A stretch of 64,000 nucleotides of DNA. It comes from Orbus hercynius (GTDB taxonomy: Bacteria; Pseudomonadota; Gammaproteobacteria; Enterobacterales; Orbaceae). The stretch is from assembly GCF_003634275.1 (NCBI RefSeq), contig NZ_RBWY01000004.1:1-64000 (forward strand), given 5' to 3'. Every line of letters begins with the position of its first letter. Within the stretch, counting starts at the first letter, position 1. The position numbers and the translations under genes were made by a program. The notes under the pieces are model-generated. The model was given only the letters and a program-made list of their open reading frames with translations. It had not been told where the DNA came from and did not search any database. Below are positions 48,243-59,130 of the stretch, in pieces.

Positions 48243-50162
48243 TTATTTAATTTTATTCAAGAAATTCCCTAATAACTCTTTAGCTTTAGGTTTTTCATCC
48301 TGAGTTTTATCCGTATCAGTCGTATTTGATTGTTCATCAGTACTAGTTTGTTCGTTATTTCCTAAACGACCTTTTAATTTATCAATTTCATTTTGTAGCT
48401 TATTGCTTAAAACATCCTTGATAATTTTATCCGCCTCAACACGATAATGTAATTGGGTAAAAGGGCCATAAATACGCAATGGAATTGCCATTTGTTGTAG
48501 TTTTTGAATCGTTTTGCTATCCCCATTCCAACCGCTTAAGATTTTCACAGCTAAATTAACATCGAGATCTTGTTTAGTCAGACCAACTCGACCACTACCT
48601 GTTACATCAAGCGTCGCAGACAGAGCCTTAATTGAAGATAAATTCATATCACCATCAGCAAATGAAGCATCCGCACTAATTTCGTGTAATTCAGTGTATT
48701 TTTGGTATTGTTCCTCGGTGACCGCGGTTTTGGAGTATTGTGATACTGCATTTTGAATAATGCGCTGAATATTAAGATTTTCCAATCTTGCGTTATTGAC
48801 TTTAACCGCCAAGTCACCGGTCAAAGCACCCATAATTTTTTCTGGGTTAATGGTGTTCATCGCAATGTTACCGTCAACGTTAAGCTGCCCAACTAGGCTA
48901 TCAGCTAATGCCAATTGCCCCAATAGTACACTTAAATCGATATTTGATGCTTGAGTTGCAAGCTTAACTAACGCTTTAGTTTGATTGCCATTAGCACTTC
49001 CATTTGCAGTTACATGCCCTTTTGCAATATCTAAATTAACTTTATTTAGCGTCGCAACACCATTTTGGTTATTTGCATCAATCACAAAATTATTAATGAT
49101 GACCTTATCTGCGATTACTTGATTGATACTAAGGTTGAATTTTGCATTAAATGTTTGTAAAAATGCAAGTTCATTACCACTAGCCGCTTTATTGGCCACA
49201 ACCGGTTGACTTTGTGTCGACTTGGTCACATCCGTTTGTTGACTTTGAGGGCTAGACGTTAAAAATGGCGTGAGATCAAATTTATCGGCAGTCAATAATG
49301 CCTCAAAATAAGGTTTTTGCTCTAAATTCGCTTTAAGCTTACCGTTAATTGAATTACCATTTACCGTAATATTAAAATCTTGACTATCTAACGTAAATGG
49401 TGATTGTTGATAATTAAAAGTAGCCTTAACCTCACCTTTCAACTGTCCTGTTGGTACACCAACACCTTTATAGTTATAGGTCAATTGATGTAAATCAATT
49501 TGTGCTGCTTGTGGAAAATTAGCCAAATTCGCATCAGCGCTTAATGTATAGCGTAAATCTTGTTGATCACGATTGACACTGCCTGACAAATCCAAGCTAA
49601 TATTTTTACTATCCTTTTGCTCGATAGCAATATTGATATCTCTAAAACTAATCAGATCTTTTTCTTGCTGATAGACAATAGTACTATCAACAATATCAAG
49701 TTTATTTAGCGCAAAACGCCATCCCGAACCGCTTGTTTCTTTCGGTTTATCTGTTTGAGTTTGATTAACTGTCGTAGTTGATTTATTACCTTTAGCAACA
49801 CTCCCTTTGCTCTCATCAGTAATATTAATAACGGCTGATTTGACTAACACATTTTTAACCACTAACTCTTTCGAAAAAAGCGGTAATAATTCAACATCAA
49901 GTCGCATATTATCGGCGGTTAAAATCGGTTTTTTCGCGCCTTGATCTTCTAAACGAACCGAATCGGTTAAAATACTGATTTGTGGCCAAATATGCCAACG
50001 CAAGTCACCATCAATTCTTAATTCATATCCGGTTTGTTCTTTAACTGTGCTTGAAATAAATCCTCTAAAATTATTCGGATCAACAAAGACGACGAGCGAG
50101 ATAATTCCAGCAACAATCAGTACGATCAAAATCAATAATGTCAGCAATATTTTCTTAATCAT
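48243..50162 (-). CDS. asmA: AsmA family protein
   Basis: A 639-residue protein with one N-terminal membrane anchor (KKILLTLLILIVLIVAGIISLVV) and a long periplasmic part, matching E. coli AsmA (617). The family has a chorein-type repeating beta-groove fold and is linked to outer-membrane lipid transport and assembly. Recognisable parts are VDPNNFRGFIS and TGYELRIDGDLRWHIWP at the N-terminus and the C-terminal ADASFADGDMNLSSIKA domain. Two low-complexity stretches rich in T, Q, S and K (about residues 122-145 and the C-terminal tail) are probably flexible. It follows dcd by 17 bp, the same pairing as in E. coli. Confidence 0.92.
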   Translation of the reverse strand: MIKKILLTLLILIVLIVAGIISLVVFVDPNNFRGFISSTVKEQTGYELRIDGDLRWHIWPQISILTDSVRLEDQGAKKPILTADNMRLDVELLPLFSKELVVKNVLVKSAVINITDESKGSVAKGNKSTTTVNQTQTDKPKETSGSGWRFALNKLDIVDSTIVYQQEKDLISFRDINIAIEQKDSKNISLDLSGSVNRDQQDLRYTLSADANLANFPQAAQIDLHQLTYNYKGVGVPTGQLKGEVKATFNYQQSPFTLDSQDFNITVNGNSINGKLKANLEQKPYFEALLTADKFDLTPFLTSSPQSQQTDVTKSTQSQPVVANKAASGNELAFLQTFNAKFNLSINQVIADKVIINNFVIDANNQNGVATLNKVNLDIAKGHVTANGSANGNQTKALVKLATQASNIDLSVLLGQLALADSLVGQLNVDGNIAMNTINPEKIMGALTGDLAVKVNNARLENLNIQRIIQNAVSQYSKTAVTEEQYQKYTELHEISADASFADGDMNLSSIKALSATLDVTGSGRVGLTKQDLDVNLAVKILSGWNGDSKTIQKLQQMAIPLRIYGPFTQLHYRVEADKIIKDVLSNKLQNEIDKLKGRLGNNEQTSTDEQSNTTDTDKTQDEKPKAKELLGNFLNKIK

Positions 50163-50179
50163 GAGCTAAATTCCTTCTA

Positions 50180-50761
50180 TTAATCTTTGTCAATACGACT
50201 AGCAACAGCGCCTTGTTGGCCTTTATACTTAGCATCTTGCCTACGATTATAAGGCCTTGCAGCAGGTCCACTTAATACTTCAAAACTTAATGCACCAATT
50301 GTCATTCCAGGCCGAAGTGCTAACGGCAGTTTGCCTGAATTATAAAACTCTAATACGATCTGTCCTTCCCAACCGGGATCAATACGATGAGCTGTAACGT
50401 GTACCATTAAGCCAAGTCTTGCCAGCGATGATCGACCATCAAGCCATCCAATCAAATTGTCAGGAATCATCACTGATTCTAATGTCACCGCTAAAGCAAG
50501 CTCACCGGGATGAAGATAGAAAACCTCATCATCAGTTAGCACAATTTCATCACTCATTACACGTTCAAGCGAAGCTGACACCGCTTCTTTTGGCCCACTC
50601 AAATCAATATAAGCCGCTGTGTGTTCACGAAATGTTCGAAATTGATTACCCAGTCTAACATCAACCGTTGCACCATTGATGCTGCTTGTAGCCGGTTGTG
50701 GCGTTATTTTTAGCTTCCCTTCTGCTAAATATGCCTCAATATCACGATCACATAATCTCAT
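50180..50761 (-). CDS. dcd: dCTP deaminase
   Basis: Deaminates dCTP to dUTP, the main source of dUMP for thymidylate synthesis. ATG 50761 ([12 protein letters not shown]) is chosen over a TTG at 50779 because it gives 193 residues, identical in length and start to E. coli Dcd. Conserved blocks include [12 protein letters not shown], the [22 protein letters not shown] active-site region and [14 protein letters not shown]. It is co-directional with asmA, so the two likely form an operon. Confidence 0.97.
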   Translation of the reverse strand: MRLCDRDIEAYLAEGKLKITPQPATSSINGATVDVRLGNQFRTFREHTAAYIDLSGPKEAVSASLERVMSDEIVLTDDEVFYLHPGELALAVTLESVMIPDNLIGWLDGRSSLARLGLMVHVTAHRIDPGWEGQIVLEFYNSGKLPLALRPGMTIGALSFEVLSGPAARPYNRRQDAKYKGQQGAVASRIDKD

Positions 50762-50885
50762 TTGCTTAGCCCCAAGCAATAGTTAATCCATAATAAATCT
50801 ATTTTAGCAGGCAATGGCTTGTTTGATAAATAGATTTTATTACTATCATAGGCATTATAGCTTTTAATTACTATTTTCCCTATAG

Positions 50886-50916
50886 TATAATCGTTGACAT
50901 GAGTATCAATACTCAT
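50886..50916 (+). promoter_or_regulatory. gdx promoter element and adjacent palindrome
   Basis: A perfect TATAAT lies at 50886-50891, upstream of the riboswitch. Just after it ATGAGTAT-CA-ATACTCAT (50899-50916) is a perfect 18-bp palindrome. With a 2-bp centre it looks like an operator for a dimeric regulator near the transcription start. The -35 element is weak. Confidence 0.4.
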
Positions 50917-50941
50917 TCATTCGATGCATTCATTTCTTTAA

Positions 50942-50992
50942 CTTAGTAGGACGACCTAACTAAGTTTCATTATTTCTAAGGGACGACCCTTA
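50942..50992 (+). ncRNA. Guanidine-II riboswitch (mini-ykkC)
   Basis: Two short hairpins, each capped by an identical ACGA tetraloop, are the hallmark of the mini-ykkC motif. Hairpin 1 pairs CTTAGTAGG with CCTAACTAAG (50942-50964) with one bulge; hairpin 2 pairs TAAGGG with CCCTTA (50977-50992). A 12-nt linker separates them. The ribosome binding site AAGGA follows at 51004 and the gdx start at 51017. In characterised members guanidine binding to the two loops exposes the ribosome binding site. The downstream SMR exporter gene is the usual partner, which strengthens the call. Confidence 0.93.
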
Positions 50993-51016
50993 CTCTTGAT
51001 ATTAAGGATATACAAT

Positions 51017-51334
51017 ATGGCCTGGATCTATCTGATAATTGCAGGTATTTTTGAAATAATTTGGGTAATTAGTTTAAAATATAGCCATGGATTTACTCGC
51101 TTAACACCTAGTATTGTGACAATACTCACGATGATATGTAGCTTTGTGCTACTCGCCCAAGCGATTAAATCGCTACCGATGGGAACCGCTTATGCCGTTT
51201 GGACCAGTATTGGTATTATTGGCGCAACCTTAATTGGTATTTTTGTTTTTAATGAGTCGATGGCGCCGATACGACTAATTTGCTTAGCGCTCGTCATTAT
51301 TGGTGTGATCGGTTTAAAATTAACATCGAGTTGA
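51017..51334 (+). CDS. gdx: Guanidinium exporter Gdx (SugE-type SMR protein)
   Basis: A small multidrug resistance family protein of 105 residues with four membrane helices. The first helix has the essential glutamate in IAGIFEIIWVISLK, and AYAVWTSIG is the second family signature; the W and K pattern of helix 1 is that of the SugE/Gdx subgroup. These proteins work as antiparallel dimers exchanging guanidinium for protons. ATG 51017 is the start (MAWIYLIIAG), not the TTG at 50996, since it follows AAGGA and matches family length. A guanidine-II riboswitch controls it. Confidence 0.94.
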   Translation: MAWIYLIIAGIFEIIWVISLKYSHGFTRLTPSIVTILTMICSFVLLAQAIKSLPMGTAYAVWTSIGIIGATLIGIFVFNESMAPIRLICLALVIIGVIGLKLTSS

Positions 51335-51397
51335 TTTTTTAGTAACGAGTATCGACTTTAGTATTATTTAAGTGCAAAATAATTAACCAATAAAACG

Positions 51398-51445
51398 TCA
51401 ATAATTCCGGTCAGCTTCTGCTATTGATGCGAACGGGATTATTGA
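51398..51445 (+). repeat. Long-armed hairpin between gdx and the DUF486 gene
   Basis: TCAATAATTCCG (51398-51409) and CGGGATTATTGA (51434-51445) pair over 12 bp with one G-U, enclosing a 24-nt loop. No T run follows. It could end the gdx mRNA or act in the leader of the next gene. Confidence 0.45.
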
Positions 51446-51501
51446 ATGTATGATCTTAATCACAATTATCATCTAACCCTTCTCTTATCGGTATTTTTAA
51501 C

Positions 51502-51855
51502 ATGAATCCTATTTTTATTACTATTGGCATGCTCACTCTCAGCAATATTTTTATGACATTTGCCTGGTATGGGCATTTAAAATATTTTCATGACAAAACA
51601 TGGATTGTTGCCGCTTTAGTTAGCTGGGGAATTGCTTTATTTGAATATTTACTGCAAGTACCAGCCAACAGAATTGGTTATGATGTCGCCTCAGCTGGAC
51701 AACTTAAAATCATTCAAGAAGTGCTCAGTTTAAGTGTTTTTATTCCTTTTTCATTATTTGTTTTAAAAGAACCTTTCAAACTCGATTACATTTGGGCGGG
51801 TTTATGCTTACTCGGCGCAGTATTTTTTATGTTTCGCGATAAAATCATGAATTAA
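51502..51855 (+). CDS. DUF486 / DMT-type small membrane protein
   Basis: A 117-residue inner-membrane protein with four predicted helices. The pattern WYGHLK, LVSWGIALFEYLLQVPANRIGY and LKIIQEVLSLSVFIPFSLF is typical of the DUF486 family, a small relative of the drug/metabolite transporter superfamily. No substrate is known. It lies 167 bp after gdx in the same direction with a hairpin between, so it may be a separate unit. Confidence 0.85.
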   Translation: MNPIFITIGMLTLSNIFMTFAWYGHLKYFHDKTWIVAALVSWGIALFEYLLQVPANRIGYDVASAGQLKIIQEVLSLSVFIPFSLFVLKEPFKLDYIWAGLCLLGAVFFMFRDKIMN

Positions 51856-51964
51856 CCTTGATTATTTTGCCCATTTCATTCTCGTCATTTTTAATCGTTG
51901 CTAATGAAAACCAATTATTTTATAAGTGGCTTTCATGTTCCTATCATCCTGTAAAAACGCTAGG

Positions 51965-52077
51965 TGTATCATTAAATTTACAGTCAATATAATACCATAA
52001 TGAACCCAACATTTTATTTACTATTACCTAAATATATGTTTACATAACAATAGATACTTTGTAAATTTAATTTTACA
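51965..52077 (+). promoter_or_regulatory. aroF promoter with three TyrR-like boxes
   Basis: TGTAAA-TTTAAT-TTTACA at 52060-52077 is a perfect TyrR box. Two weaker boxes match 10 of 12 positions: CCTAAA-N6-TTTACA at 52027-52044, exactly 33 bp (three helical turns) from the perfect one, and TGTATC-N6-TTTACA at 51965-51982. The last overlaps the region before a perfect TATAAT (51988-51993). E. coli aroF is also repressed by TyrR through three boxes. The CCTAAA box lacks the essential G and is the least certain. Confidence 0.75.
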
Positions 52078-52121
52078 CTTATATTAATTTGAGAAAAATA
52101 GAATAACGTAAAGGTGAATAC

Positions 52122-53198
52122 ATGTTGAAAGATAAACTTAATAATGTTCGCATTAAAAACGAACAACAACTTATCACACCCGATGAGATTAAAACCCTTC
52201 TGCCGTTAGAACAAGACCTCCAAAACCAAATTGCTAGTTCAAGAGAACATATTGTTAACATTTTAGAACGCAAAGATCCGCGTTTACTGGTGGTTTGTGG
52301 ACCATGTTCGGTACACGATCCAAAATCAGCGATTGAGTATGCTCATAAACTTAAGCATCTCGCTGACGAAGTGAGTGACCACTTATTTATTGTGATGCGA
52401 GTTTACTTTGAAAAACCACGTACTACCGTTGGCTGGAAAGGGTTAATTAATGATCCTCATATGGACAGTTCATTTGATATCGAGCATGGCCTTAAAAAAG
52501 CGCGCCAGCTTTTATTAGATATTACACGCATAGGTTTACCGATTGCCACTGAAGCATTAGATCCAAACACGCCGCAATACATTGGTGATTTAATCAGTTG
52601 GTCAGCGATTGGGGCAAGAACCACCGAATCCCAAACCCACCGAGAAATGGCATCAGGGCTCTCAATGCCCGTTGGTTTTAAAAATGGTACTGACGGCAAT
52701 TTGGATGTCGCAATTAACGCAATGAAATCAGCCTCCATGTCACATCGTTTTGTCGGTGTAAACCAAAAAGGACAAGTCAGTGTCTTGCAAACTGACGGTA
52801 ATCCACACGGCCATGTCATTTTACGCGGAGGTAAAACACCAAACTTTGATGCTGATAATGTGAAGTCATGTGAAGCGCAAATGGCAAAATCAGGATTAAC
52901 AGCTAACTTAATGATTGATTGTAGTCATGGTAATTCAAATAAAGACTATCGGCGTCAGCCTTTAGTTGCCGAGTCAATTATTGCACAAATCCAAAACGGC
53001 AATAATTCAATTATTGGTGTGATGATCGAAAGTAATTTATGTGAAGGTAATCAATCATCAGATTTACCACCAAAAGAGATGAAATACGGCGTGTCCGTGA
53101 CTGATGCCTGTATTGATTGGCAAACGACCGAACAGCTATTAAGAAAAATGGATCAGCAGCTAGCAACCCATCTACTCAAACGCCAACAAACAAACTAA
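52122..53198 (+). CDS. aroF: DAHP synthase, tyrosine-sensitive type (AroF)
   Basis: Condenses phosphoenolpyruvate and erythrose 4-phosphate to DAHP, the entry of the aromatic pathway. It is 358 residues long (E. coli AroF 356). The N-terminus (LKDKLNNVRIKNEQQLITP) and blocks such as ATEALDPNTPQY, GQVSVLQTDGNPHGHVILRGGK and DCSHGNSNKDYRRQP follow E. coli AroF rather than AroG or AroH, so feedback by tyrosine is expected. Metal and substrate residues in CGPCSVHDP, FEKPRTTVGWKG and GARTTESQ are kept. TyrR boxes upstream agree with this. A terminator overlaps the stop of convergent rarD. Confidence 0.96.
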   Translation: MLKDKLNNVRIKNEQQLITPDEIKTLLPLEQDLQNQIASSREHIVNILERKDPRLLVVCGPCSVHDPKSAIEYAHKLKHLADEVSDHLFIVMRVYFEKPRTTVGWKGLINDPHMDSSFDIEHGLKKARQLLLDITRIGLPIATEALDPNTPQYIGDLISWSAIGARTTESQTHREMASGLSMPVGFKNGTDGNLDVAINAMKSASMSHRFVGVNQKGQVSVLQTDGNPHGHVILRGGKTPNFDADNVKSCEAQMAKSGLTANLMIDCSHGNSNKDYRRQPLVAESIIAQIQNGNNSIIGVMIESNLCEGNQSSDLPPKEMKYGVSVTDACIDWQTTEQLLRKMDQQLATHLLKRQQTN

Positions 53199-53220
53199 AG
53201 CGATATTCAGCACTAACTAC

Positions 53221-53245
53221 CCCCTCTTATGAGGGGTTATTTTAT
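53221..53245 (+). terminator. Intrinsic terminator of aroF
   Basis: CCCCTC and GAGGGG form a 6-bp GC-rich stem with a TTAT loop, followed by TTATTTTAT. It abuts the stop codon of convergent rarD. Confidence 0.75.
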
Positions 53246-54133
53246 GCGCTTATATTTAAAATTTCGAATCGTATAAACAAGGCCTTCTAAAATTAACACG
53301 CACACCGCGCCCCATATCAAGCCGTAAGAAATAATATGCTCAGAAGAGATGCTTTCATGTAAAAAGAAAATCGAGACAATAGCTAATAAAATCGGCTCAA
53401 CATAGCCTAGCAAGCCAAAAATGCCCAATGGCAATAGTCGACTGGCAGAAAAATAAGCAGCAAACGCAATGGCCGTTATAATTCCTAGTAACGGAATAAA
53501 GATATGGAAATGCACAACATCATCACTAATTTTGTGCATATCGTATTGAATAACAAAATAACAAAGGCAGCCTAATGCGACAAAAAAGAAGTCTGAAAAC
53601 GTACCAGCAATACCATCAATATTCATATAACGCCTAAACATAAAATAGATTGGATACCCCAGACAAATCACGGCGGTTTCCCAAGAGAAAGCCCCGGTGA
53701 TATAAACTTCCAATGCCACGCCAACAAAAGCTAACACGACTGCTATTTTCTGTAAAAAACTAAAACGCTCTTTATAAAATACGCGCCCACAAATCACCAT
53801 GGTCAGCGGTAACATAAAATAGCCTAACGACGTCGATAATGCTTTGCCACTTAATGGTGCCCATACAAAAATCAACATTTGGATAGAAAGTAATAAAGAA
53901 GAAAAAATCAGTGCAAGTAGAAAAAGAGGTTGCTGGCGGATACGCTGAAATAAATCAATAATAGCGCGCCACTGTTTTTCAATACAAACGAGCAGCATGA
54001 TCGCCGGAAATGACATTAATAAACGCCAGCAAAATATATCAATAATCGACAGCGGTTTTAAAAATACAGGATAATAATAGACTAATCCAAAAAGGCAAGA
54101 TGCACTTAATGATAGTAATATACCTTTGTACAT
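53237..54133 (-). CDS. rarD: RarD-type EamA family transporter
   Basis: A 298-residue inner-membrane protein with ten predicted helices, matching the RarD branch of the EamA drug/metabolite transporters. Typical parts are KGILLSLSASCLFGLVYYY at the start, IFVWAPLSGKALSTSLGYFMLPL in the first repeat and SRLLPLGIFGLLGYVEPILLAIVSIFFLHE in the second. E. coli RarD was named for a predicted link to chloramphenicol sensitivity, but no substrate is proven. It lies downstream of serS behind a strong terminator. Confidence 0.87.
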   Translation of the reverse strand: MYKGILLSLSASCLFGLVYYYPVFLKPLSIIDIFCWRLLMSFPAIMLLVCIEKQWRAIIDLFQRIRQQPLFLLALIFSSLLLSIQMLIFVWAPLSGKALSTSLGYFMLPLTMVICGRVFYKERFSFLQKIAVVLAFVGVALEVYITGAFSWETAVICLGYPIYFMFRRYMNIDGIAGTFSDFFFVALGCLCYFVIQYDMHKISDDVVHFHIFIPLLGIITAIAFAAYFSASRLLPLGIFGLLGYVEPILLAIVSIFFLHESISSEHIISYGLIWGAVCVLILEGLVYTIRNFKYKRIK

Positions 54134-54154
54134 ATTCGATTCTCAATAGCTTTT

Positions 54155-54196
54155 TAATAAAAAAATAACGTTAACCCTAACCGTTAACGTTATTTT
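54155..54196 (-). terminator. Intrinsic terminator of serS
   Basis: On the minus strand AAAATAACGTTAAC and GTTAACGTTATTTT form a perfect 14-bp stem with a 7-nt loop and continue into a T run. Confidence 0.92.
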
Positions 54197-54210
54197 AATA
54201 CAGCCAATAA

Positions 54211-55824
<1,614 letters not shown>

Positions 55825-56676
55825 TTGAGTACCGACAATAAAATTGTTGATTCCTTATCTCCCGCACAAATGACTGCACTTGCAGAAGAGATTGGAAACT
55901 ATAAAGTAAATAAACACCCCTATACAACACTCTTTTCAGCCATTCTAGCTGGTGTATTCATTTCTATCGCTTTCGTTTTTTACATCACTGCAACAACGGG
56001 GGCAGCTGGCGCACCATATGGCCTTGTTAAATTAGTAGGCGGTATCTGTTTCTCATTAGGGTTAATGCTCGTCGTGTGTTGTGGCGCGGACCTTTTTACC
56101 TCTACCGTATTGACAATACTCCCTAAAATGACCCATAAAGTCAGTTGGTATAAAATGCTACGCAACTGGTTAGCTGTCTATTTTGGTAACTTTATTGGCG
56201 CCATTTTCTTTGTTGCAGTTATCTGGTTTTCAGGTCAATACACCGCAGCCAATGGGCAATGGGGATTGAACGTATTACAAACCGCTGACCATAAACTCCA
56301 TCATGGGTTTATTGAAGCAGTTTGCCTTGGCTTTTTAGCAAACTTGATGGTTTGCCTTGCTGTTTGGTTAAGTTATGCCGGACGCTCATTATTAGACAAA
56401 ATGCTCATTATGATTCTACCCGTTGCCATGTTCGTTGCAAGCGGCTTTGAACATAGTATCGCTAACATGTTTATGATCCCAATGGGAATTATCATTAATA
56501 ACTTTGCGACACCGGAATTTTGGCAATCAATCCATTTATCGCCAAATGCTTTTTCAAACATCACTATTGAGCACTTTTTGATCAACAATTTAATTCCCGT
56601 GACAATCGGTAACATTTTAGGTGGGCTAGCCGTTGCGCTATCTTACTGGGGACTTTATTTACGTAAAGCCCATTGA
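55825..56676 (+). CDS. focA: Formate channel FocA
   Basis: Pentameric inner-membrane formate channel, 283 residues (E. coli 285), with six helices. Shared blocks with E. coli FocA are GVFISIAFVFYITATTG, KLVGGICFSLGL, GADLFTSTVL, the lid region NGQWGLNVLQTADHKLHHGFIEAVCLG and ASGFEHSIANMFMIPMGI; the gating histidine (His209 in E. coli) lies in FEHS. The start is a TTG with a good ribosome binding site (GAGGACG 8 nt upstream); no in-frame ATG is near. pflB follows after 65 bp. Confidence 0.96.
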   Translation: MSTDNKIVDSLSPAQMTALAEEIGNYKVNKHPYTTLFSAILAGVFISIAFVFYITATTGAAGAPYGLVKLVGGICFSLGLMLVVCCGADLFTSTVLTILPKMTHKVSWYKMLRNWLAVYFGNFIGAIFFVAVIWFSGQYTAANGQWGLNVLQTADHKLHHGFIEAVCLGFLANLMVCLAVWLSYAGRSLLDKMLIMILPVAMFVASGFEHSIANMFMIPMGIIINNFATPEFWQSIHLSPNAFSNITIEHFLINNLIPVTIGNILGGLAVALSYWGLYLRKAH

Positions 56677-56741
56677 TTTTTAATTATTATCCCTTATATA
56701 CTATAGGGAAATAAAGTTTTCGTAAATCTGAGGTAACAAAT

Positions 56742-59024
56742 ATGAGTAACTTAAACGAAGTACAAGCACAGGCTTGGAAAGGCTTTAAAGATGGCGATTG
56801 GCAGAATGCTGTCAATGTTCGTGATTTCATCCAGAAAAACTATACCCCTTATGAGGGCGATGAGTCATTTTTAGCTGGCGCAACTGATGCGACGACTAAA
56901 CTTTGGGACAAAGTAATGGACGGCATTAAAGTTGAAAACTCAACGCATGCCCCTGTTGATTTTGATACCAGTGTTATCTCAACAATTACTGCCCATGATG
57001 CAGGTTATATTGAGAAAGATTTAGAAAAAATTGTTGGCTTACAAACAGAAAAACCATTAAAACGTGCTCTTATTCCGTTTGGTGGGATCAAAATGATCGA
57101 AGGTTCATGTAAAGCTTATAATCGTGAACTTGATCCATTAGTAAAAAAAATCTTTACTGAATACCGTAAAACACATAACCAAGGTGTTTTCGACATTTAT
57201 ACACCAGATATTCTTCGTTGCCGTAAATCAGGGGTTATCACTGGTCTTCCTGACGCATACGGTCGTGGTCGTATTATTGGTGACTACCGCCGAGTAGCAC
57301 TCTATGGTATCGACTTCTTAATGAATGATAAATTAGCTCAGTTCAATTCACTACAAGAAGATTTTGAAAATGGTGTTGATCTACAAATGACAATGCAACG
57401 TCGTGAAGAGATCGCAGAACAACACCGTGCATTAGCACAAATCAAAGAAATGGCTGCAAAATACGGTTGTGACATTTCAGGCCCAGCAAAAACAGCTCAA
57501 GAAGCCGTTCAATGGACTTATTTTGGTTACCTAGCCGCAGTTAAATCACAAAATGGTGCAGCAATGTCATTAGGTCGTACTTCGACTTTCTTTGATATCT
57601 ACTTCGCACGTGATCTTGCAGCAGGTCTTATCACTGAAAAAGATGCACAAGAAATTGTTGACCATTTCGTTATGAAATTACGTATGGTTCGTTTCTTACG
57701 TACGCCTGAATATGATGAATTATTCTCTGGCGACCCAATTTGGGCAACAGAATCTTTAGCAGGTATGGGTGTAGACGGACGTACTTTGGTTACTAAAACC
57801 TCTTTCCGTTTCTTAAATACGCTTTACACCATGGGACCATCACCAGAGCCGAATATGACTATCCTTTGGTCAGAACAATTACCACAAGGATTCAAAAACT
57901 ACTCGGCGAAAGTATCAATTGATACCTCATCATTACAGTACGAAAATGATGACTTAATGCGTCCTGATTTTAACAACGATGACTATGCAATCGCATGTTG
58001 CGTAAGCCCGATGATCGTCGGTAAAATGATGCAATTCTTCGGTGCACGTGCCAACCTTGCTAAAACACTACTTTATGCAATTAACGGTGGTGTTGATGAA
58101 AAATCTAAAGCACAAGTCGGTCCAAAAATGGAACGTATTACTGATGAGTACTTAGATTTTGATAAAGTGTTCAATTCACTTGATCACTTCATGGATTGGT
58201 TAGCAAAACAATACGTCACGGCATTGAATGCAATCCATTACATGCATGACCGATACAGCTATGAAGCATCACTAATGGCATTACACGACCGAGATATCGT
58301 GCGTACAATGGCATGTGGTATCGCAGGTCTTTCTGTTGCAGCTGACTCACTTTCAGCAATTAAATATGCGAAAGTAAAAGCAATTCGTGATGAAGATGGT
58401 ATTGCAACTGACTTTGCAATCGAAGGTGAATACCCACAATTTGGTAATAATGATCCACGTGTTGATGATATCGCTGTTGATTTAGTTGAACGTTTTATGA
58501 AGAAAATTCAAAAACTAAAAACTTATCGTAATGCAGTTCCAACACAATCAGTATTAACCATAACTTCAAACGTTGTATACGGTAAGAAAACAGGTAACAC
58601 GCCTGACGGTCGTCGTGCTGGCGCGCCATTTGGACCCGGTGCGAACCCAATGCATGGCCGCGATCAAAAAGGTGCGGTTGCATCATTAACATCAGTTGCA
58701 AAACTACCATTTGCTTACGCTAAAGACGGTATTTCTTATACTTTCTCTATCGTACCAAACGCATTAGGTAAAGATGATGATGCACGTAAGCGTAACCTTG
58801 CTGGTTTAATGGATGGTTATTTCCACCATGAAGCAACCGTTGAAGGTGGTCAACATCTAAATGTTAACGTGTTAAACCGTGAAACATTACTTGATGCAAT
58901 GGAACACCCAGAAAAATACCCGCAATTAACGATTCGTGTTTCTGGTTATGCGGTACGTTTTAACTCTTTAACTAAAGAGCAACAAAAAGACGTTATTACT
59001 CGTACATTTACACAATCAATGTAA
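56742..59024 (+). CDS. pflB: Pyruvate formate-lyase
   Basis: Glycyl-radical enzyme splitting pyruvate and CoA into formate and acetyl-CoA in anaerobic growth. It is 760 residues long, as in E. coli. The two active-site cysteines are in ACCVSPM (about 419 and 420 counting the initiator Met) and the radical glycine is Gly735 in RVSGYAVRF. The gene has an AGGT ribosome binding site and smoother codon use than its neighbours, as expected for a highly expressed enzyme. It is in an operon with focA; pflA follows behind a terminator. Confidence 0.99.
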   Translation: MSNLNEVQAQAWKGFKDGDWQNAVNVRDFIQKNYTPYEGDESFLAGATDATTKLWDKVMDGIKVENSTHAPVDFDTSVISTITAHDAGYIEKDLEKIVGLQTEKPLKRALIPFGGIKMIEGSCKAYNRELDPLVKKIFTEYRKTHNQGVFDIYTPDILRCRKSGVITGLPDAYGRGRIIGDYRRVALYGIDFLMNDKLAQFNSLQEDFENGVDLQMTMQRREEIAEQHRALAQIKEMAAKYGCDISGPAKTAQEAVQWTYFGYLAAVKSQNGAAMSLGRTSTFFDIYFARDLAAGLITEKDAQEIVDHFVMKLRMVRFLRTPEYDELFSGDPIWATESLAGMGVDGRTLVTKTSFRFLNTLYTMGPSPEPNMTILWSEQLPQGFKNYSAKVSIDTSSLQYENDDLMRPDFNNDDYAIACCVSPMIVGKMMQFFGARANLAKTLLYAINGGVDEKSKAQVGPKMERITDEYLDFDKVFNSLDHFMDWLAKQYVTALNAIHYMHDRYSYEASLMALHDRDIVRTMACGIAGLSVAADSLSAIKYAKVKAIRDEDGIATDFAIEGEYPQFGNNDPRVDDIAVDLVERFMKKIQKLKTYRNAVPTQSVLTITSNVVYGKKTGNTPDGRRAGAPFGPGANPMHGRDQKGAVASLTSVAKLPFAYAKDGISYTFSIVPNALGKDDDARKRNLAGLMDGYFHHEATVEGGQHLNVNVLNRETLLDAMEHPEKYPQLTIRVSGYAVRFNSLTKEQQKDVITRTFTQSM

Positions 59025-59042
59025 TATCAGTAATTAAACTCG

Positions 59043-59074
59043 ATAAAGGCTCCGGTAGGGGCCTTTATTTTTAA
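59043..59074 (+). terminator. Intrinsic terminator after pflB
   Basis: ATAAAGGCTCC and GGGGCCTTTAT pair over 11 bp (one G-U) around GGTA, followed by TTTTTAA. pflA begins about 60 bp later, so it needs its own promoter or read-through. Confidence 0.88.
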
Positions 59075-59130
59075 TCAGATTAAATCGATAATAATCATAA
59101 ATATTGTGTCGCAATCGATAGAGAATGTTC

